In this document: piece by piece, positions 1-14,569 of the stretch
Layout of the letters: every line of letters begins with the position of its first letter
Position numbering within the stretch: position 1 is the first letter of the stretch
DNA from: Haematobia irritans
Taxonomy: Eukaryota; Arthropoda; Insecta; Diptera; Muscidae
Length of the DNA: 64,000 nucleotides
Direction of reading: 5' to 3'
Assembly: GCF_050003625.1 (NCBI RefSeq)
Contig: NC_134397.1
Coordinates: forward strand, 277,506,070 to 277,570,069
Notes under the pieces: model-generated
What the model saw: only the letters and a program-made list of their open reading frames with translations
Database searches by the model: none
What the model was told of the DNA's origin: nothing
Translations under genes and position numbers: made by a program

Positions 1-170
1 TTTCCAAATGAAATTATTTTATTTGAGCATTTATTTAATTCATATGGTAGGTTGCATTATTTTACTCCTGGGGCGGAACTAACGTCAAGTAAACAAATAT
101 GAGAAATAGTAAAATTTAAAGCAATTTGTGTATTTACGATTTATCGGTCAATAAATATATTTAAGGTTGT

Positions 171-560
171 GTTAGGTTAGGTGACAGCCCGATGTATCAG
201 GCTCACTTAGACTATTCAGTCAATTGTGATACCGCAATGGTGAACACCAAATATGTTTTAGATGAAAATTTTAGTCATTTTCCAAGCTTTTTTGCAATTT
301 AACAAAGTCCTCATATATATGGATTCCGTTTTAAGCTCAATGACAAGGGACCTCCTTTCTATAGCCGAGTCCGAACGGCGTTCCACATTGCAGCGAAATC
401 GCTTAGAGAAGCTTTAAAATCCTCAGAAATGTCACCAGCATTACTGAGGTGGGATAAACCACAGCTGAAAACTTTTTGGTGTTCGGTCGAAGCAGGAATC
501 GAACCCACGACCTTGTGTATGCAAGGCGCGCATGCTAACCATTGCACCACGGTGGCTCCC
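171..560 (-). mobile_element. SINE1 copy 1 (tRNA-derived SINE)
   Basis: Read on the minus strand the element opens at 560 with a tRNA-like head: GGGAGCCACC, an A-box-like TGGTGCAATGGTTAGC and a B-box-like GGTTCGATTCC. It then runs through a unique body to a (CCTAA)n tail at 171. The body matches the copies at 27247-27593 and 53714-54066 nearly throughout. About 80 bases at 243-325 differ, as if a short segment was replaced or inserted. SINEs of this kind are transcribed by RNA polymerase III from the two internal boxes and are moved by a partner LINE. It has no coding capacity; both open frames across it are shadows. Confidence 0.85.
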
Positions 561-589
561 ACGCATACACGCATAGTAAGAATGTTAAT

Positions 590-1077
590 TCTACTTTCTG
601 TGCAAAATTTCATGTAAATTGGAGTACAATTATGAATTCGTAGGAAGATTGAACTAAATTGTACTTCATATTTCAAAATTTTCACAAAATGTTGTTAAAA
701 CAAGGAACATTTAATGCCCCTGTCTACTTTTTAACTACAATTTAGGACCTCTTAAATAAGAAAAAATTTACTAATAGAAAAGCAAAAAATCATTGGCGCC
801 AAATCAATACCATTTTAACAACATAATAGTACATTTTATTTTTTCGAATCATTTTCTTCGGCTTTAGTTCATATTGAACTTATGTGTATGGTCATTTAAC
901 TTTATACCCACGTTTAGTTCATAAAATGTTTGAGGCATATTTAAAAAAGGAAAATTTCATTGGGCTCTGGAAATTTTCAAAAAAGTAAAATAATAAAATT
1001 TAACTGCAAACAAATAGTTTTTTGCTATAAAAATAATTAAAATTCAGCATTAGTTTAACTACGGACTTTTTTCAGTG
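590..1077 (+). repeat. M10 repeat copy 1
   Basis: This block matches 42600-43095 over more than 400 bases, for example the shared stretch around ACTTTATACCCACGTT at about 900 and 42929. The right end reads TTTTTTCAGTG followed by TA, the same end type as M1 and M3, so it is probably a TA-inserting MITE. A second, more decayed partial copy of the right half lies at 1080-1260. There is no coding potential. Confidence 0.6.
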
Positions 1078-1259
1078 TACCATACCAGGCCGAAGTTCAT
1101 TCTTACTAATTTTCAGAAGTATAATTTTCTTCTTCATAAAATTTTTAAGGCATGCTTGAAATAAAGAAAATTTTATTGGAAAATAAACTATATAAAATAT
1201 ATATTTTTATAATAATGAGTTAATTTTAGCATCAGTTTAACAACGGGTTATTTGTGCAA

Positions 1260-2295
1260 GTAGCTTTCGAAACCCAACATCGAAAAAAACGAAACAAAAA
1301 AAAGTTTAATTCTTAAAATTGTTGTTATCTTTCCGAAATACTGAAACAGAATCATGCTAAAAGAAGTATTGCGAAATCAATGCAATGTGAGGGCCAAACG
1401 CATTGAAAGGTTAATTCCGTCCATGTAAAGCTCCTTGCTTATGATACGATCGAATCCAAAAAGAACATTTTCATTATTGTTTTTTGCAACACTTTTCGCT
1501 GGAATATGATTTCCTACAAAATAAAATCCTTGTTTGATGATATTTAGGTATTTTATATTTCTACGCTGCTCCCCTTCATCTCTAAATGTAATTTTGTTTT
1601 ATAATTTATGGAAAACCCTATTTCCGAATTTGCTCTTCCCACTTAATTTCATCATTAATTTGATTTGTGTGATATCAAATTTATAGAGGAGTTTCTTAAA
1701 ATTTAATATGACAAAAAAAACTTGTCTTATGCTCTCTTGGAGGATTGCGGTTTATTTGACGGGTGTGCATATTAAAACGCAATTAATCACTTGTGAATGT
1801 GTTTTTTTAGTCCTTTTTAATAAACATATTTAAATTTATGAACTGCAACAATTCTGACTTTGATTAAACACTTCTGACAGTTTTAATTATCGTTGTTGAA
1901 AACTGATTTATTATGAAATTAATTACAGGCAATGATTTCAGCTGAAAGCAACATGAAGAGGAGGAAAACGCCGTCGAGGACATTATAACACGAATGTGAT
2001 TATGATAAAACATAATGGAATTAAATGGTATGTTAAACATCTCCCCTCCCCCACATGGCATAGCACCTACCATTCCAAATCCAAAGAATATGAGCGGAAA
2101 TGTGATAACGGACATATTATGAAAGCAATGGGGAAATTATTCTGACAATTATATGTGGATCGAATCACACTAAATTAAAGCAATAAATAAATATTTTATG
2201 CATTTAAATAGTTCACATTTTTATTTACACCAAACTTACCACCACCCAAATTCTATGAGTAAACTAGCCTGAACCTGTTTTGATGACATAATTAT
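1260..2295. other. AT-rich intergenic or intronic DNA
   Basis: I see no gene here. A relic of the M5 repeat is recognisable at about 1440-1506 (ATCCAAAAAGAACATTTTC, then CACTTTTCGCTGG), in the same orientation as the M5 copy at 59169. The rest has no feature I can support. Confidence 0.4.
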
Positions 2296-2299
2296 ATAT

Positions 2300-2710
2300 A
2301 TTATAAGCCGTGTGTCTTTGGCAATAATGCTCAGAGTCGTTGAGTTGATTTAACGATGTACAGGAAAATTTTAAGCAAATCAGGGCAAAAATCTGACTTG
2401 GGGAGCTATTTAAGTGATTATCGGGCGAACGATATACATGGGAGCTAATCTACATCTGAACCATTTTTTTTTCAAATAGGGCCGTAAGTATGCAGTTACG
2501 CCAAATTTGAGATAGATTGGACTAGAACTGTTATCTAGAATTTGATCAAAAAATTTGTTCTCAGGCAGACGAACGGAAGTATAGACGGATATGTCTGTAT
2601 AGACTCAGGGGTCGGACCTGAGCAATATTTCCAAAAACTATATTGCTTGTTCTGAATATGTACCAACTTTTTATAACATACCCTGTTCCTCACAGTTGTT
2701 CAGGATATAA
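2300..2710. repeat. HEL-c relic, rearranged
   Basis: The left 50 bases (GTGTCTTTGGCAATAATGCT...) match the T-proximal part of the HEL-c at 17621 in minus orientation. The remainder (GGGAGCTA...CTGAACC, then the T end at about 2680) matches HEL-c in plus orientation. It is a short inverted and heavily decayed remnant. Confidence 0.55.
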
Positions 2711-3032
2711 ATAGCCCAGATTTACTATACCTCTAATACATATACCTGATCAATCACAAATAGGCGGTATGGAAATGGTCCCTACGAAAATAAACACCCA
2801 AATGAAACCAGACTCTAAATGAGGGGTAACACTTAGTAATGAACATGTGCCCCACTGAAATTGAGCTCCAAAATTTTACCCTAAAAAATATATCAAACAC
2901 CAAATTCTTCGGTTTTTTTGGGAATAACTTTATTATTATTATTATTTTTTTTTTGTATTGAGAACCAAGTTGGTTTTCAATCCCATTAAGAATGTATGGT
3001 CTCTGGGTGAAAGGCGCTTGTGATTACACCTA

Positions 3033-3943
3033 CACCGAAAGAATTCTCTACGTTAATTTTACGAAGAATTCTTCATTAACTATTCTTCCTGAATTCTTCA
3101 TTAAAATAACGAAATTTTCATTCATTTTCGTAAATTTTACGAAGAACATTTTACGAATATACGAAACTTCTACGAAACATTCTACATTAACTTTTCTTCG
3201 TAAAAAGTTCGTACTTTTAACGAAACTTTCTTCACATTTCATGAATTTTGTGAAGAAGTTTTTACGAATATTTTACGAAACATTCTGCGTTAAAATTTCT
3301 TCATAAAAAGTACGAAACATTTTCTTTGAAATAACGAAGAAGTTTCATTGAAGTTGTAAAATTTCCGTTCGCGGCATTAAATTGTCTTTTATAATGTGCT
3401 TGAGTGTATTCCTTTATTCTATTTTTTTATGCAAGTCTATGCTGCTTCTCATTTGGGTGATAGCGCGCTATGAATAAAAGTGAAGCAATAAAACTAAAAA
3501 TTATTCAAAAACTTAAGATGTAAAGTAGTGATGTCATTTTTCACACTTGCAACTACAACCAAATGCACTTTCGACTATAAATTTTTTTTCTAAAAGTTCG
3601 AACATTTTTCAGAAAAAAGTACGAAAGTTTTTCATAAAAAGTACGAACATATTCCATGAAAACTACGAAAATTTTTCATAAAAAGTACGAAACATTTTCA
3701 TAAAAAGAACGAAATTGTTTCATAAAAAGTACGAAAATTTTTCATAAAAAGTACGAAAATTCTTCATAAAAAGTACGAATTTTTTTCATACAAACTACGA
3801 AAATTTTGGAAGAACTTTTCTTCGTAAAAAGTACGAAATATTTCGTACTTTTAATGAAAAGTTTCTTTGGTTGTAAAACAATGAGAAATTTCGTACTTTT
3901 AACGAAATTTTTCGTTCTTTTTACGAAGAAAATTCTTTCGGTG
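3033..3943. mobile_element. M6, palindromic TA-flanked MITE
   Basis: The element starts TA-CACCGAAAGAATTCTC (TA at 3031-3032) and ends GAAAATTCTTTCGGTG-TA (TA at 3944-3945), giving inverted ends of about 17 bases and a TA duplication as in Tc1/mariner-type MITEs. Both flanks of the interior are made of TTCGT/ACGAA-rich inverted sequence. A 22-bp tandem array fills 3590-3845 and a short unique core lies at about 3345-3590. Open frames of 104 and 64 codons across it are repeat artefacts. I know of no transposase inside. Confidence 0.75.
3590..3845 (+). repeat. 22-bp minisatellite inside M6
   Basis: About ten imperfect units of the type TTTTTCATAAAAAGTACGAA follow one another, with the CATAAAAAGTACG core recurring every 22 bases. 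Units differ by one to five substitutions. Confidence 0.8.
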
Positions 3944-3954
3944 TAAAAATAGAG

Positions 3955-4298
3955 ATAACCTCTAGAGCCAAGTTCAACACATATAGTCGGATATTCTAAA
4001 AAATATTTGAAACAAATGGCTATGGGTTAAATACCAAATCATTTGATTTGAATGTATTGTACATAAAATGTATAACTGGATGCAGGCTTATTTGTATTTT
4101 ATTTTAATAAATTCAGTAGTATAGTAATATATTTTATCTATGTCCAGTTTCAGGATATAAAGTATAAATGAAATAAATTTTGTAGCAATTGGACTAAATA
4201 GAGGTTTTTTATAAAGCAAATGAAGCATACTCGTAAGTGGTAAACATGCAATTGTTTGCTCCCCACAGTAACTCCCAATGCACTTGAAAGACTTCACA
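3955..4298. other. AT-rich spacer
   Basis: I see no gene or repeat here. It supplies the TA at 4299-4300 used by the following mariner. Confidence 0.3.
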
Positions 4299-4300
4299 TA

Positions 4301-5335
4301 ACAGGTTGCCTGATAAGTCCCCGGATTGGCACATAGATGGCGTCGCTAGTATTAAATGCATATGATTTTTATATAGTACCAACCTTCAAATGATTCATGT
4401 CAAAATTTGACGTCTGTAAGTCAATTAGTTTGTGAGATAGAGCGTCTTTTGTGAAGCATCTTTTGTTATTGTGAAAAAATGGAAAAAAAGGAATTTCGTG
4501 TTTTGATAAAATACTGTTTTCTGAAGGGGAAAAATACGGTGGAAGCAAAGACTTCGCTTGATAATGAGTTTCCGGACTCTGCTCCAGGGAAACCAACTAT
4601 AAGTGATTGGTATGCAAAATTCAAGTGTGGTGAAATGAGCACGGAGGACGGTGAACGCAGTGGACGCCCGAAAGAGGTGGTTACCGACGAAAACATCAAA
4701 AAAATCCACAAAATGATTTTGAATGACCGTAAAATGAAGTTGATCGAGATAGCAGAGGCCTTAAAGATATCGAAGGAACGTGTTGGCCATATCATTTATC
4801 AATATTTGGATATGCGGAAGCTCTGTGCAAAATGGGTGCCGCGCGAGCTCACATTTGACCAAAAACAACAACGTGTTGATGATTCTGAGCGGTGTTTGCA
4901 GCTGTTAACTCGTAATACACCCGAGTTTTTCCGTCGATATGTAACAATGGATGAAACATGGCTCTATCACTACACTAGTGAGTCCAATCGACAGTCGGCT
5001 GAGTGGACAGCGACCGGTAAACCGTCTCCGAAGCGTGGAAAACACTCAAAAGTCCGCTGGCAAAGTAATGGCCTCTGTTTTTTTGGTATGCGCATGGAAT
5101 AATTGTTATCGATTATCTTGAGAAGGGAAAACCCATCAACAGTGAGTATCATATGGCGTTATTGGAGCGTTTGAAGGTCGAAATCGCGGCAAAACGGCCC
5201 CATATGAAGAAGAAAAAAGTGTTGTTCACCAAGACAACGCACAAGTCATTGAGAACGATGGCAAAAACTCATGAATTGGGCTTCGAATTGCTTCCCCACC
5301 CGCCGTATTCTCCAGAGCTGGCCCCCAGCGACTTT
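4301..5335 (+). mobile_element. Mariner copy 1 (irritans/Himar1-like), 3' truncated
   Basis: The 27-bp inverted repeat at 4301-4327 (ACAGGTTGCCTGATAAGTCC...) follows a TA at 4299-4300 and differs from the end of copy 3 at only a few positions. The untranslated leader and transposase gene follow. Similarity to the other copies and to the Himar1-type protein stops near 5335, just after the third catalytic aspartate. No right terminal repeat is found downstream, so the 3' end was lost by deletion or rearrangement. It cannot move by itself. Confidence 0.93.
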
Positions 5336-5401
5336 CGGCCTCGCCCCTATATATTTCTAGCGGAAAACGATACTGACTCTCACAATAGAGAAACTTGTTA
5401 A
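4479..5401 (+). pseudogene. Broken mariner transposase (DD34D)
   Basis: The ATG at 4479 opens a 207-codon frame with the typical mariner N-terminal start MEKKEFRVLIKYCFLKG, the paired helix-turn-helix region (about residues 1-110), the WVPRELTFDQ linker and the first catalytic aspartate in VTMDETW. A one-base insertion near 5043 shifts the frame, so the protein ends at 5102. The continuing frame resumes at 5153 with MALLERLKVEIAAKRP. The second catalytic aspartate is gone: a base deletion near 5227 and the loss of about seven bases remove the HQDNAP motif. The third catalytic aspartate, in SPELAPSD, remains. After about 5335 the frame reads into unrelated sequence until a stop at 5401. Intact members of this family are about 350 residues long, cut at the inverted repeats and insert at TA. 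This copy is inactive. Confidence 0.93.
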
Positions 5402-5489
5402 AATTATTTTACAGAAGTATTCAAAACTATCATGGGAACTTTGGCCAGACCGAAGGCAGCAACGTTTTCGCTTTTTTAATTTCCTTGTA

Positions 5490-6720
5490 GACCACTCTTT
5501 TTGTTCTTTCTAACTTAACTGGCTATTATCAGATTTATCTCGAAACATAAAGTTTTAATTGTCAATTTCATTGCTACAATGTTTCACATCCTGATATTGG
5601 CTTTCATAGTTATTCACTTTGTTTCCGTACTTAGTCATGAAATGATTTACAATGCGGTGATTTTTCTACAAAAGAGACAATGACAAAATTACTCCAGAGA
5701 CATTCATTGAATTCCCAGATGCTTTTAAAATCCAACACCAGTAGAAAGTGGTCACTATAGTTTTACCGAATTTTGCCAAGAACAAAAATGCTTACGAATT
5801 AATCACCGCTGTGTTGTTTTTCATCTCCAAAGTGAATCATGATGCTGTGATTGCTTGGTCTCCTTGGCATCTTGGATGGTGGCGAAAATACACACGCACA
5901 CACACGTACATATACAGGCACAATGAGCCCATCATAACTGAAACATGTCACGTAATTTGTATAACGTCCGCAGACATGATATAATTAGTTTTGATTGCAC
6001 ACAAATGGGCCAAAAGATAAAAACGTAGACCCATAATCAGCGAAAGCAATTCCGGTAATGAATTTTAAACAATCTCCAACACAAAAATCCATACTACATA
6101 CGCAGAGATGTTCACAAACCGACACTCAGGAGCTTTGGCCGATAAGCGAGCCAAAACAAAAAAAATGGGAAATACGTTTGTAGCCAACAAAAACAAAATA
6201 AAGCTTTAAGCTATATTGAAAGTTAGTAAGATTTGGTGTGGTTGTGATGCTGGTACTGGTCTCAGGTAAGACTTTAACAGAAATTATTCCCTGAATTGTA
6301 AAACAAACGAATCTGACATTTATTTGTTATCTCCAAGGACAACAAAAAGGAAGATCTACTGTACACATTCACAAGCACACCCATACACACAAATATAATA
6401 CAACCATAAATTTTATATAAAAATGTTACATATTCAGATTGTACCCGTGATGCTTATAAAAATTAAATTCATTACACTTCCCGCTGCTTGCACTTGGATA
6501 TGTGACATGAAATGTGAAAATGGTCGAGGGTGCAAAATTATTCGTTGAATACTAATGCGAGGGTCGAGCACAGCAGCAAATTGCAAACAACAGCTAAATC
6601 CATAAAAGTGAAAACAATTTCTTATGTAAACTTGATCATATGCTAATAAAGGCCAAAAAGTCGGTGAAATGTTCCATCGGGATAATATTAATATGACGTA
6701 AGTCGTCTTATGCATTTTTA
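5490..6720. other. Unremarkable AT-rich DNA
   Basis: I see no gene. There is a short CA run at about 5889-5905. Open frames here are short and lack any recognisable motif. Confidence 0.4.
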
Positions 6721-6722
6721 AT

Positions 6723-6850
6723 GCTAGCCATATACCCCAAACACATTTTGCTTCAAGCAAATTATTCAAACAATAGTTTGTTTGAATAATACAAACAAAA
6801 TATTGTTTGTACTAATCAAACATATTATGTTTCACCGTAGGGCAAACACT
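6723..6850 (-). repeat. M4 relic
   Basis: The stretch containing AACAATAGTTTGTTTG and ATCAAACATATTATGTTTCACC is the reverse complement of M4 sequence at about 60000-60100. Only this 3' portion survives. Confidence 0.6.
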
Positions 6851-6854
6851 AGTA

Positions 6855-9550
6855 GAAACAAACATTTATGAAATTTTAATTTAAATCCCAAAACCTTCAA
6901 AGGAGCATGAGCTCCATGCCAAAGTGATTTCTCTTTCGGAGAATTAGTGGTGCCATATCGGAGCCTAAGTTCCGTCTACCATTGAAAGGTGATCCTCCTC
7001 TTCTCTTTTCGTCCATAACTCATCGCTGAACCTAAGTTCATTTATCATTATAATCATCAGTCTGAAAAAACACATGGTAAGAATAGGTCTTATGAATTAT
7101 GATATTTTCCGATGGCTAGACCCTGAAGCTACGGAAGATTCATACCATTTGCAGTGCCAGTGTCCAGAATTATCTCTTAGAAAAACAAGATACAGGGCTA
7201 TTATTTCTGTCAAACTATTACCGATTGGCGAAACTGCTGTCTGAGGAGTACTCTCGCTTTCATCAACAGCACTAGCTTCGAGGAACTGCAATGGACCAAC
7301 TATGGTCTAAGTGGACACAAATCCGTCGTGCTCGGAATCGTGTCATCCTTCATTTATAAATTCACAAATTAGTGTAAGACATCAAATTACAGCCAAATAC
7401 TTGAGTCACCACTCATCATTTTTCTATTCTTCAGAAAAACTGAATCGCAAACGAGAGCAAATTTTCCAATTTCTACAGGAATAGAATTATCCTCGTATAT
7501 CTTGAATGGTGTAATCCATAAAAAAGGGGCAAATCAAGTCGTGAAACAAAAACACTCTCACACATTGACTTTTTACTATAAATGCTGAAAAACGTGACTT
7601 TATAAACCAAAAGCCAACCAAAGGCAGATAGAAAAAAATATTTTTCTTCTTCATTTTTTTTTTTGTGCATTCATGGAAACCCATAAAAATTGCCACGATT
7701 GCTTTTTTGTGGAATTTATACCCTCATAGGCCTTTTTAAAAGACAGGTCGCGTGTCATCCTGCCACATACAGCAGCACAAACAATCATGTTGAGTGCCCT
7801 ACCAGGTATCCTCAGGCATTTTTTATGCCAAGATGACTCTTAAATGACAATTTAGTGGCCATGAATAAATCTGTAATTCACTTGAAATGATTCAAAACGG
7901 TTAGGGAAACGAATCATAACTTTAAATAAAGTAAACTAACAATCAAATGTTATATATCACGATTATGTATATTTAAATGTATTTAATTTTTCCACAACAT
8001 TTCTCTTCCATTTGCATGCGTTAATGATTATATGATCTCTTTTTATCATAAAACTCTTTTACCCTTCATAGTCAATCCTTATGATAATATGTCAGTCGCA
8101 ATTGCTCTGGGACAAGTTTATTTAACCTCTCATTTGTTGATAGAGGTCACTGCAATAAACCACATTTTGCTTGAATGAAAACGGGCACACACACACACAC
8201 AAAATATGCAATAACAATGACACGAGTTAAAATAAATAATGCGAATTGCCATTTCATCAGGGGGTGGGGTAGAGGCAGCAACCCAAGAAGAGCCCTCAAG
8301 TTGTTTTAGTAACATTTGTGATGTATTGAGGAAGAAAAATTTGCACCTGTGTTAGTTTCCCCTACACTCCATAGAACCACATGATGGTATGTGGGGTGTT
8401 TGTTTCATTCCCTGTACGTCTAATTAACCTCGTTTTTTAATGGCCTCTTTTGAGTCTGCCGGTATTTTCAACATTCTCTAACAGTTCACTCTTTCATTGC
8501 ACTTAGTGTTTTTGTTAATTTTTGTGTTATGTTTAGATTCATTTTCCAACGAGGTTTTTATAGTTTCCTCGCCATTATTCACATTTAGCGAAAGAGCCAA
8601 ACAGAATCACTGACCGAGATTTATGTACTCAAGTTCAATTTGGCTTTAATGTGCAGGCAGCTGCAAGCTGCGAGCAGGGCCCGAACAACGGGGGCTAGTG
8701 TTGAATACGGGCACACAGTTCATATCAGTGAAAGTGTTCCGCACCATATGGGAATGGGTTTGGGACATGTGCCCCTAGGTGCAAATTATGTTCGCATGAA
8801 ATGTGCAAAAAAAGCATCTGACATATCGTAAATCTACATTGTCATAAATGAAATGGTTTGCAACTCAAAAAAGCAACCTATTAAATTTGCAACGAAACAT
8901 TTAACAAAACATTTCAATAAAGTTAAAGAAAATTATTTTCTATTCAAGATATAAAGATAAGAGCACATTTGATACACCGTGTCTTTTAAATTAATTAAAT
9001 TAGTGCTTTTTAATTCTTTAATTTATTAATTCTTAAGTTTTTTCTTATTTCGTTATATATTTTGTTATATCAAATATTCTTGTTATGATAATGTATTGAG
9101 TCTCATTACTAGCTTTTTATGTTAGTAATATTGACTTACTCATGGAGTAGTTTTATATTCATGTTTTGTGTTTTTATTGTTTCTTATTTTTTTAATTAAT
9201 AAAAAATGAAATTTATATTTTTATTATTTTTATAATATTAATATTTATTTTTTTTTTTTGTTAATTCCGTTAATTATTGTGTTTTCGTTTGTTGTTTCAC
9301 TCTGTTAGTCAGTTAATAATACTATTTGTGTTATTCTTTCTTGTTGTTAAGCTCTTGTATCTTTTTATAATTTATGATTGTTATGTTTTTGTAGATTTGG
9401 AATCCGTATGTGGCCTTTGGGCTTGTATTCGTGAAGAAAGAATAAATAAATAAAGAAATAAAAACAGCTAAATAAATAGATTTTGTTTATTATTTATTTT
9501 TTGTTTTTAATCCCCAAGTAATGGTACTTTGTGACTTTATTAAAATATCC
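6855..9550. other. AT-rich DNA without a recognisable gene
   Basis: I see no coding region with a convincing motif. The stretch contains a CA microsatellite at 8187-8202. A small GC-richer block lies at 8640-8830 (CAGCTGCAAGCTGCGAGCAG) with an open frame of 63 codons that I do not recognise. A very AT-rich segment occupies 8990-9300. Confidence 0.4.
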
Positions 9551-9556
9551 GATTTT

Positions 9557-9900
9557 TACACTCAGTTTACTTGGATCCAAAGATTTGGTTTTTTTAAGAA
9601 TTCTGTTGTTGATTAAGACCCAGACCTAAATAAAGACATTTTTAGGGAGCCATCCAGCTTTAAATTGAGGCTAAATTAAATTAAAATTAATATGCAGACC
9701 TTTTTTTTATCAAATTTTCATTTCTATTTGCAAAATATTTTAACTAGGCTATCCTAACTCAAATTAAAATCAGTTTAAAAATCCTTATAATAATATAAAC
9801 TTCAAAGTAAAAAAAATAACCAAAAAATTTAAAGTCCTCAATAAAAGTCTAAATCTCATATTTATAAAAGTTAACGTAAACTTTAAACCATATAGCTATT
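9557..9900 (+). repeat. M9 repeat copy 1
   Basis: This matches the two halves of M9 that flank mariner copy 3 (54322-54496 and 56873-57035). Shared blocks include AAATAAAGACATTTTTAG followed by GCTTTAAAT, and CAGTTTAAAAATCC followed by AACTTCAAAGTAAAAAA. It has no coding potential. Confidence 0.6.
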
Positions 9901-9906
9901 ACCATA

Positions 9907-9956
9907 CACTCAAAAAAACGTGAACCCTATATTTCACTAAAGCCAATTTAACTCTA
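9907..9956 (-). repeat. M3 end relic
   Basis: ACTCAAAAAAACGTGAACCC followed by TTTCACTAAAGCCAATTTAA is the reverse complement of the right end of the M3 at 17231-19158. It is cut off by the HEL-a dimer that starts at 9957. Confidence 0.65.
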
Positions 9957-12027
<2,071 letters not shown>

Positions 12028-13980
12028 AAATATATTTTTTACTTAAAAAAATATTCTTACTTCCAAAACGTATAGAGGGACGCAAATTTCAAAGAAACGT
12101 GTCATCAATTTAATGACTAAAAGTTAAATCAATAATTAAGTTTTCTTAGATACAATGTCGTTATTTTAAAGAATGTGTTTTTATATTGTATTAAGGACAT
12201 CGCACTTATCGAAATTACACCAATAAAAATTCACATGAACAATTATGCAACCCAATCTTTAGAATAGCCAATTTACACAAAATTAAGGAAAACTTTCTTT
12301 CAAAAAATATACTTCACATTGATTGGTGTACAACTTTGACAGACTCTATATTTGGAGCGTTTTTATTATCAATCCAAAGTTTCAATATTTCGGTTAATTT
12401 AAAGATTGTTTCGTTTTTTGTTTTAAAGTTCAAAGAAATAAGCCTTACATTGAAAATTATAACGGAGGGACGCAAATTTCAGGGAGGAGTGTCTTAAATT
12501 TTATTTTTTTTTTATAAAAATTTCAAACTTTATTTTAGTATTGTCTTACATCTCCGGATCCATAATTTTTCCTACAAGATGAATATTTTGTTCAGTGGAT
12601 TAAAAAACACAAATATAGTTGAAGTGTTTATAACTGTTTTAAATTTTGTGTTGCTCTCCCCTGTGAATCGCTTTTTGGTAAAATGGAATAGGATTTAATA
12701 ACTTTTGTCATGAACACATGTACTTTTCCTATCTCCATCTCTAATGGCCACCAAATTATCTTGAATGTCTGGGAGTGTGTATACGAATGCATTGGTAGTA
12801 AATGTATCCGTTTATGAACTGAATGAGTATTCAAATACGTTATAGTATGTGGTTGTGTGTGTGTGTGTGTCTTTACGGGAGTTTTTGATAGTTTCGAATA
12901 AAATTTTACAACCGGAGCTATTTTTCCCGCAAATAAATTTACACAAACACAAACATTTTTTTATTTGCATCAATAAAAACTCATTGTTTATGATATCAAA
13001 ATTGAAAATCCTATATTTTTTATGTGTTCCATTGTTGTTTGGCCCCGAAAAACTCTTTAGAGAGATGATACACACACATACACACATGCTATTTGTTTAG
13101 TTTAAATTGTTTTACTGTTGCTCTTATTGTGTACATATGGCAAAGCCAGTATCAGTGATGTTGTTTGTGGCTGCTGCAGTTTTGGTCTTGTTGCGGATGT
13201 TTAATGCTAATGTTATTGTTATTTACCCAGCAAACAATATTTCATATATATTTGAGGTAACTACTAAGAATGCCTATGTTCATAATCCTATGGCCTAGAT
13301 TATCTTATAGATTTACACACACTCCCACGCATACACACACATACGCACATACACAAATGTTTTAATGGGCCTTCAGTTTTATAACTTCGTTTTGAAGTGA
13401 GCAGAGAGAGGGTGACTCTGCCACTGTTGCTGATATCCTACGCCAATGCCCCACTTTTATTTGAATAGAAATGCAAATAAGTATTAAAAATTTACTCCTA
13501 TATTCGAACAGTAAACAAAAGGGCCATAAACTACACAAATCACAAGCATGGTTTACCATCCACAAAAAAGCAAGAGGGATCACACACACACACACACCCA
13601 CACACAAAAAGGCAGACCACACATATATACCATAGACTCATCATCATGGTAGTAAAGACACAAATGTTAGCTCTGTTTTTTACAACTGAAATTTATGGTT
13701 TTCATATGGCCACTAAATAAAATAGCGAAACTGGAAGAAATGACAGACGGAAAAACACCTCTTTTTTGGATATTAAATAGTGGGTCAATTGAAATTTAAC
13801 GAAGCCAAATGGCCACCAAGACCACGCTTACAGGACTATATCATTTTCATGAAATTTTGCACAATCAAATTGCAAAGTAGCTACTCTAAATCCTGAATAG
13901 CCTCACAAATTCCATCATTCATAAGTCACAAGCTGGTATATCACAAGATATCTGTACACACTCCTGATCACGCTTCGAGA
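12028..13980. other. Mostly unique AT-rich DNA
   Basis: A short direct duplication of GAGGGACGCAAATTTCA occurs at about 12075 and 12464. A piece resembling the right end of M9 (CTATATTTGGAGCGTTTTTA) lies at about 12347. GT/CA microsatellites lie at 12854-12871, 13070-13090, 13315-13350 and 13581-13610. I see no gene. Confidence 0.4.
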
Positions 13981-13984
13981 GTAC

Positions 13985-14340
13985 ACTCGAAAAAAATTAA
14001 CTCTCTAGGGCACTAAAGCTAATTTAACCCCTGTGCACTACTTGGATAAGTGCGTGTTAATCGTGTTTTTAAATATAGCGGATTATAGAAATATTTTATT
14101 TTTATTAATATCTTCGAAAAACAAACATTTCGTCCCTGTAATGGATAAATAAAAGTTTTAGATAAATATCCAATAACTAAAGGAATAAAAATTACGTTTT
14201 AAAATCAAAGTTGGCTCAAATTGACCGAAGGAGTACACAAGGGTTAACTCTATTTTAGTTCATGGAAATAATTGTGTTTTAGTTGAAATTTCTTCCAATA
14301 TAAGTGAGTTTTCTTACATTTAATATTTTTGGTGTATCTA
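13985..14340 (-). repeat. M3 fragment split by a piggyBac-like MITE
   Basis: Minus-orientation M3 right-end sequence (CACTAAAGCTAATTTAA) stops at 14027 and resumes at 14244 with TTAACTCTATTTTAGTTCATGG. This is exactly the continuation seen in uninterrupted M3 copies. The element fades out near 14340. Confidence 0.75.
14028..14243. mobile_element. piggyBac-like MITE, 216 bp
   Basis: The insert is flanked by TTAA on both sides (14024-14027 and 14244-14247). Its ends are inverted: CCCCTGTGCACTACTT at the left against CCCTTGTGTACTCCTT read from the right, 13 of 16 bases matching. TTAA targets and CCC-starting ends are the hallmarks of the piggyBac superfamily. The host M3 supplies the empty site with a single TTAA. 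It has no coding capacity. Confidence 0.8.
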
Positions 14341-14569
14341 TCATAAACATTTACTAAATTCGTATTTCCCACAAAATTGTTCTAGTCTAGGACTATTTTT
14401 AAAATATTAGATTTTTTGTTGTCGAAAATGGAATTTAATAATAGTGACAGCGATCTATAACCATCACCCTTTTATGCAATCAGATATTTTTGAGAGATAA
14501 ATACGTGTAACTGTAGTCCGACAGGAACCAAACTTTGCATTTGTCTTAGTTTTGACCATCAACAAGGCC

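Noticed and set aside
429..617. 62-codon frame (and 108-codon antisense frame)
   Set aside because: Both lie across SINE1; the same peptides appear at 27312-27542 and 53835-54141 from other SINE1 copies.
13107..13298. 63-codon hydrophobic frame
   Set aside because: It starts at a non-ATG codon, has no neighbours or splice context, and its composition is explained by local T-richness.
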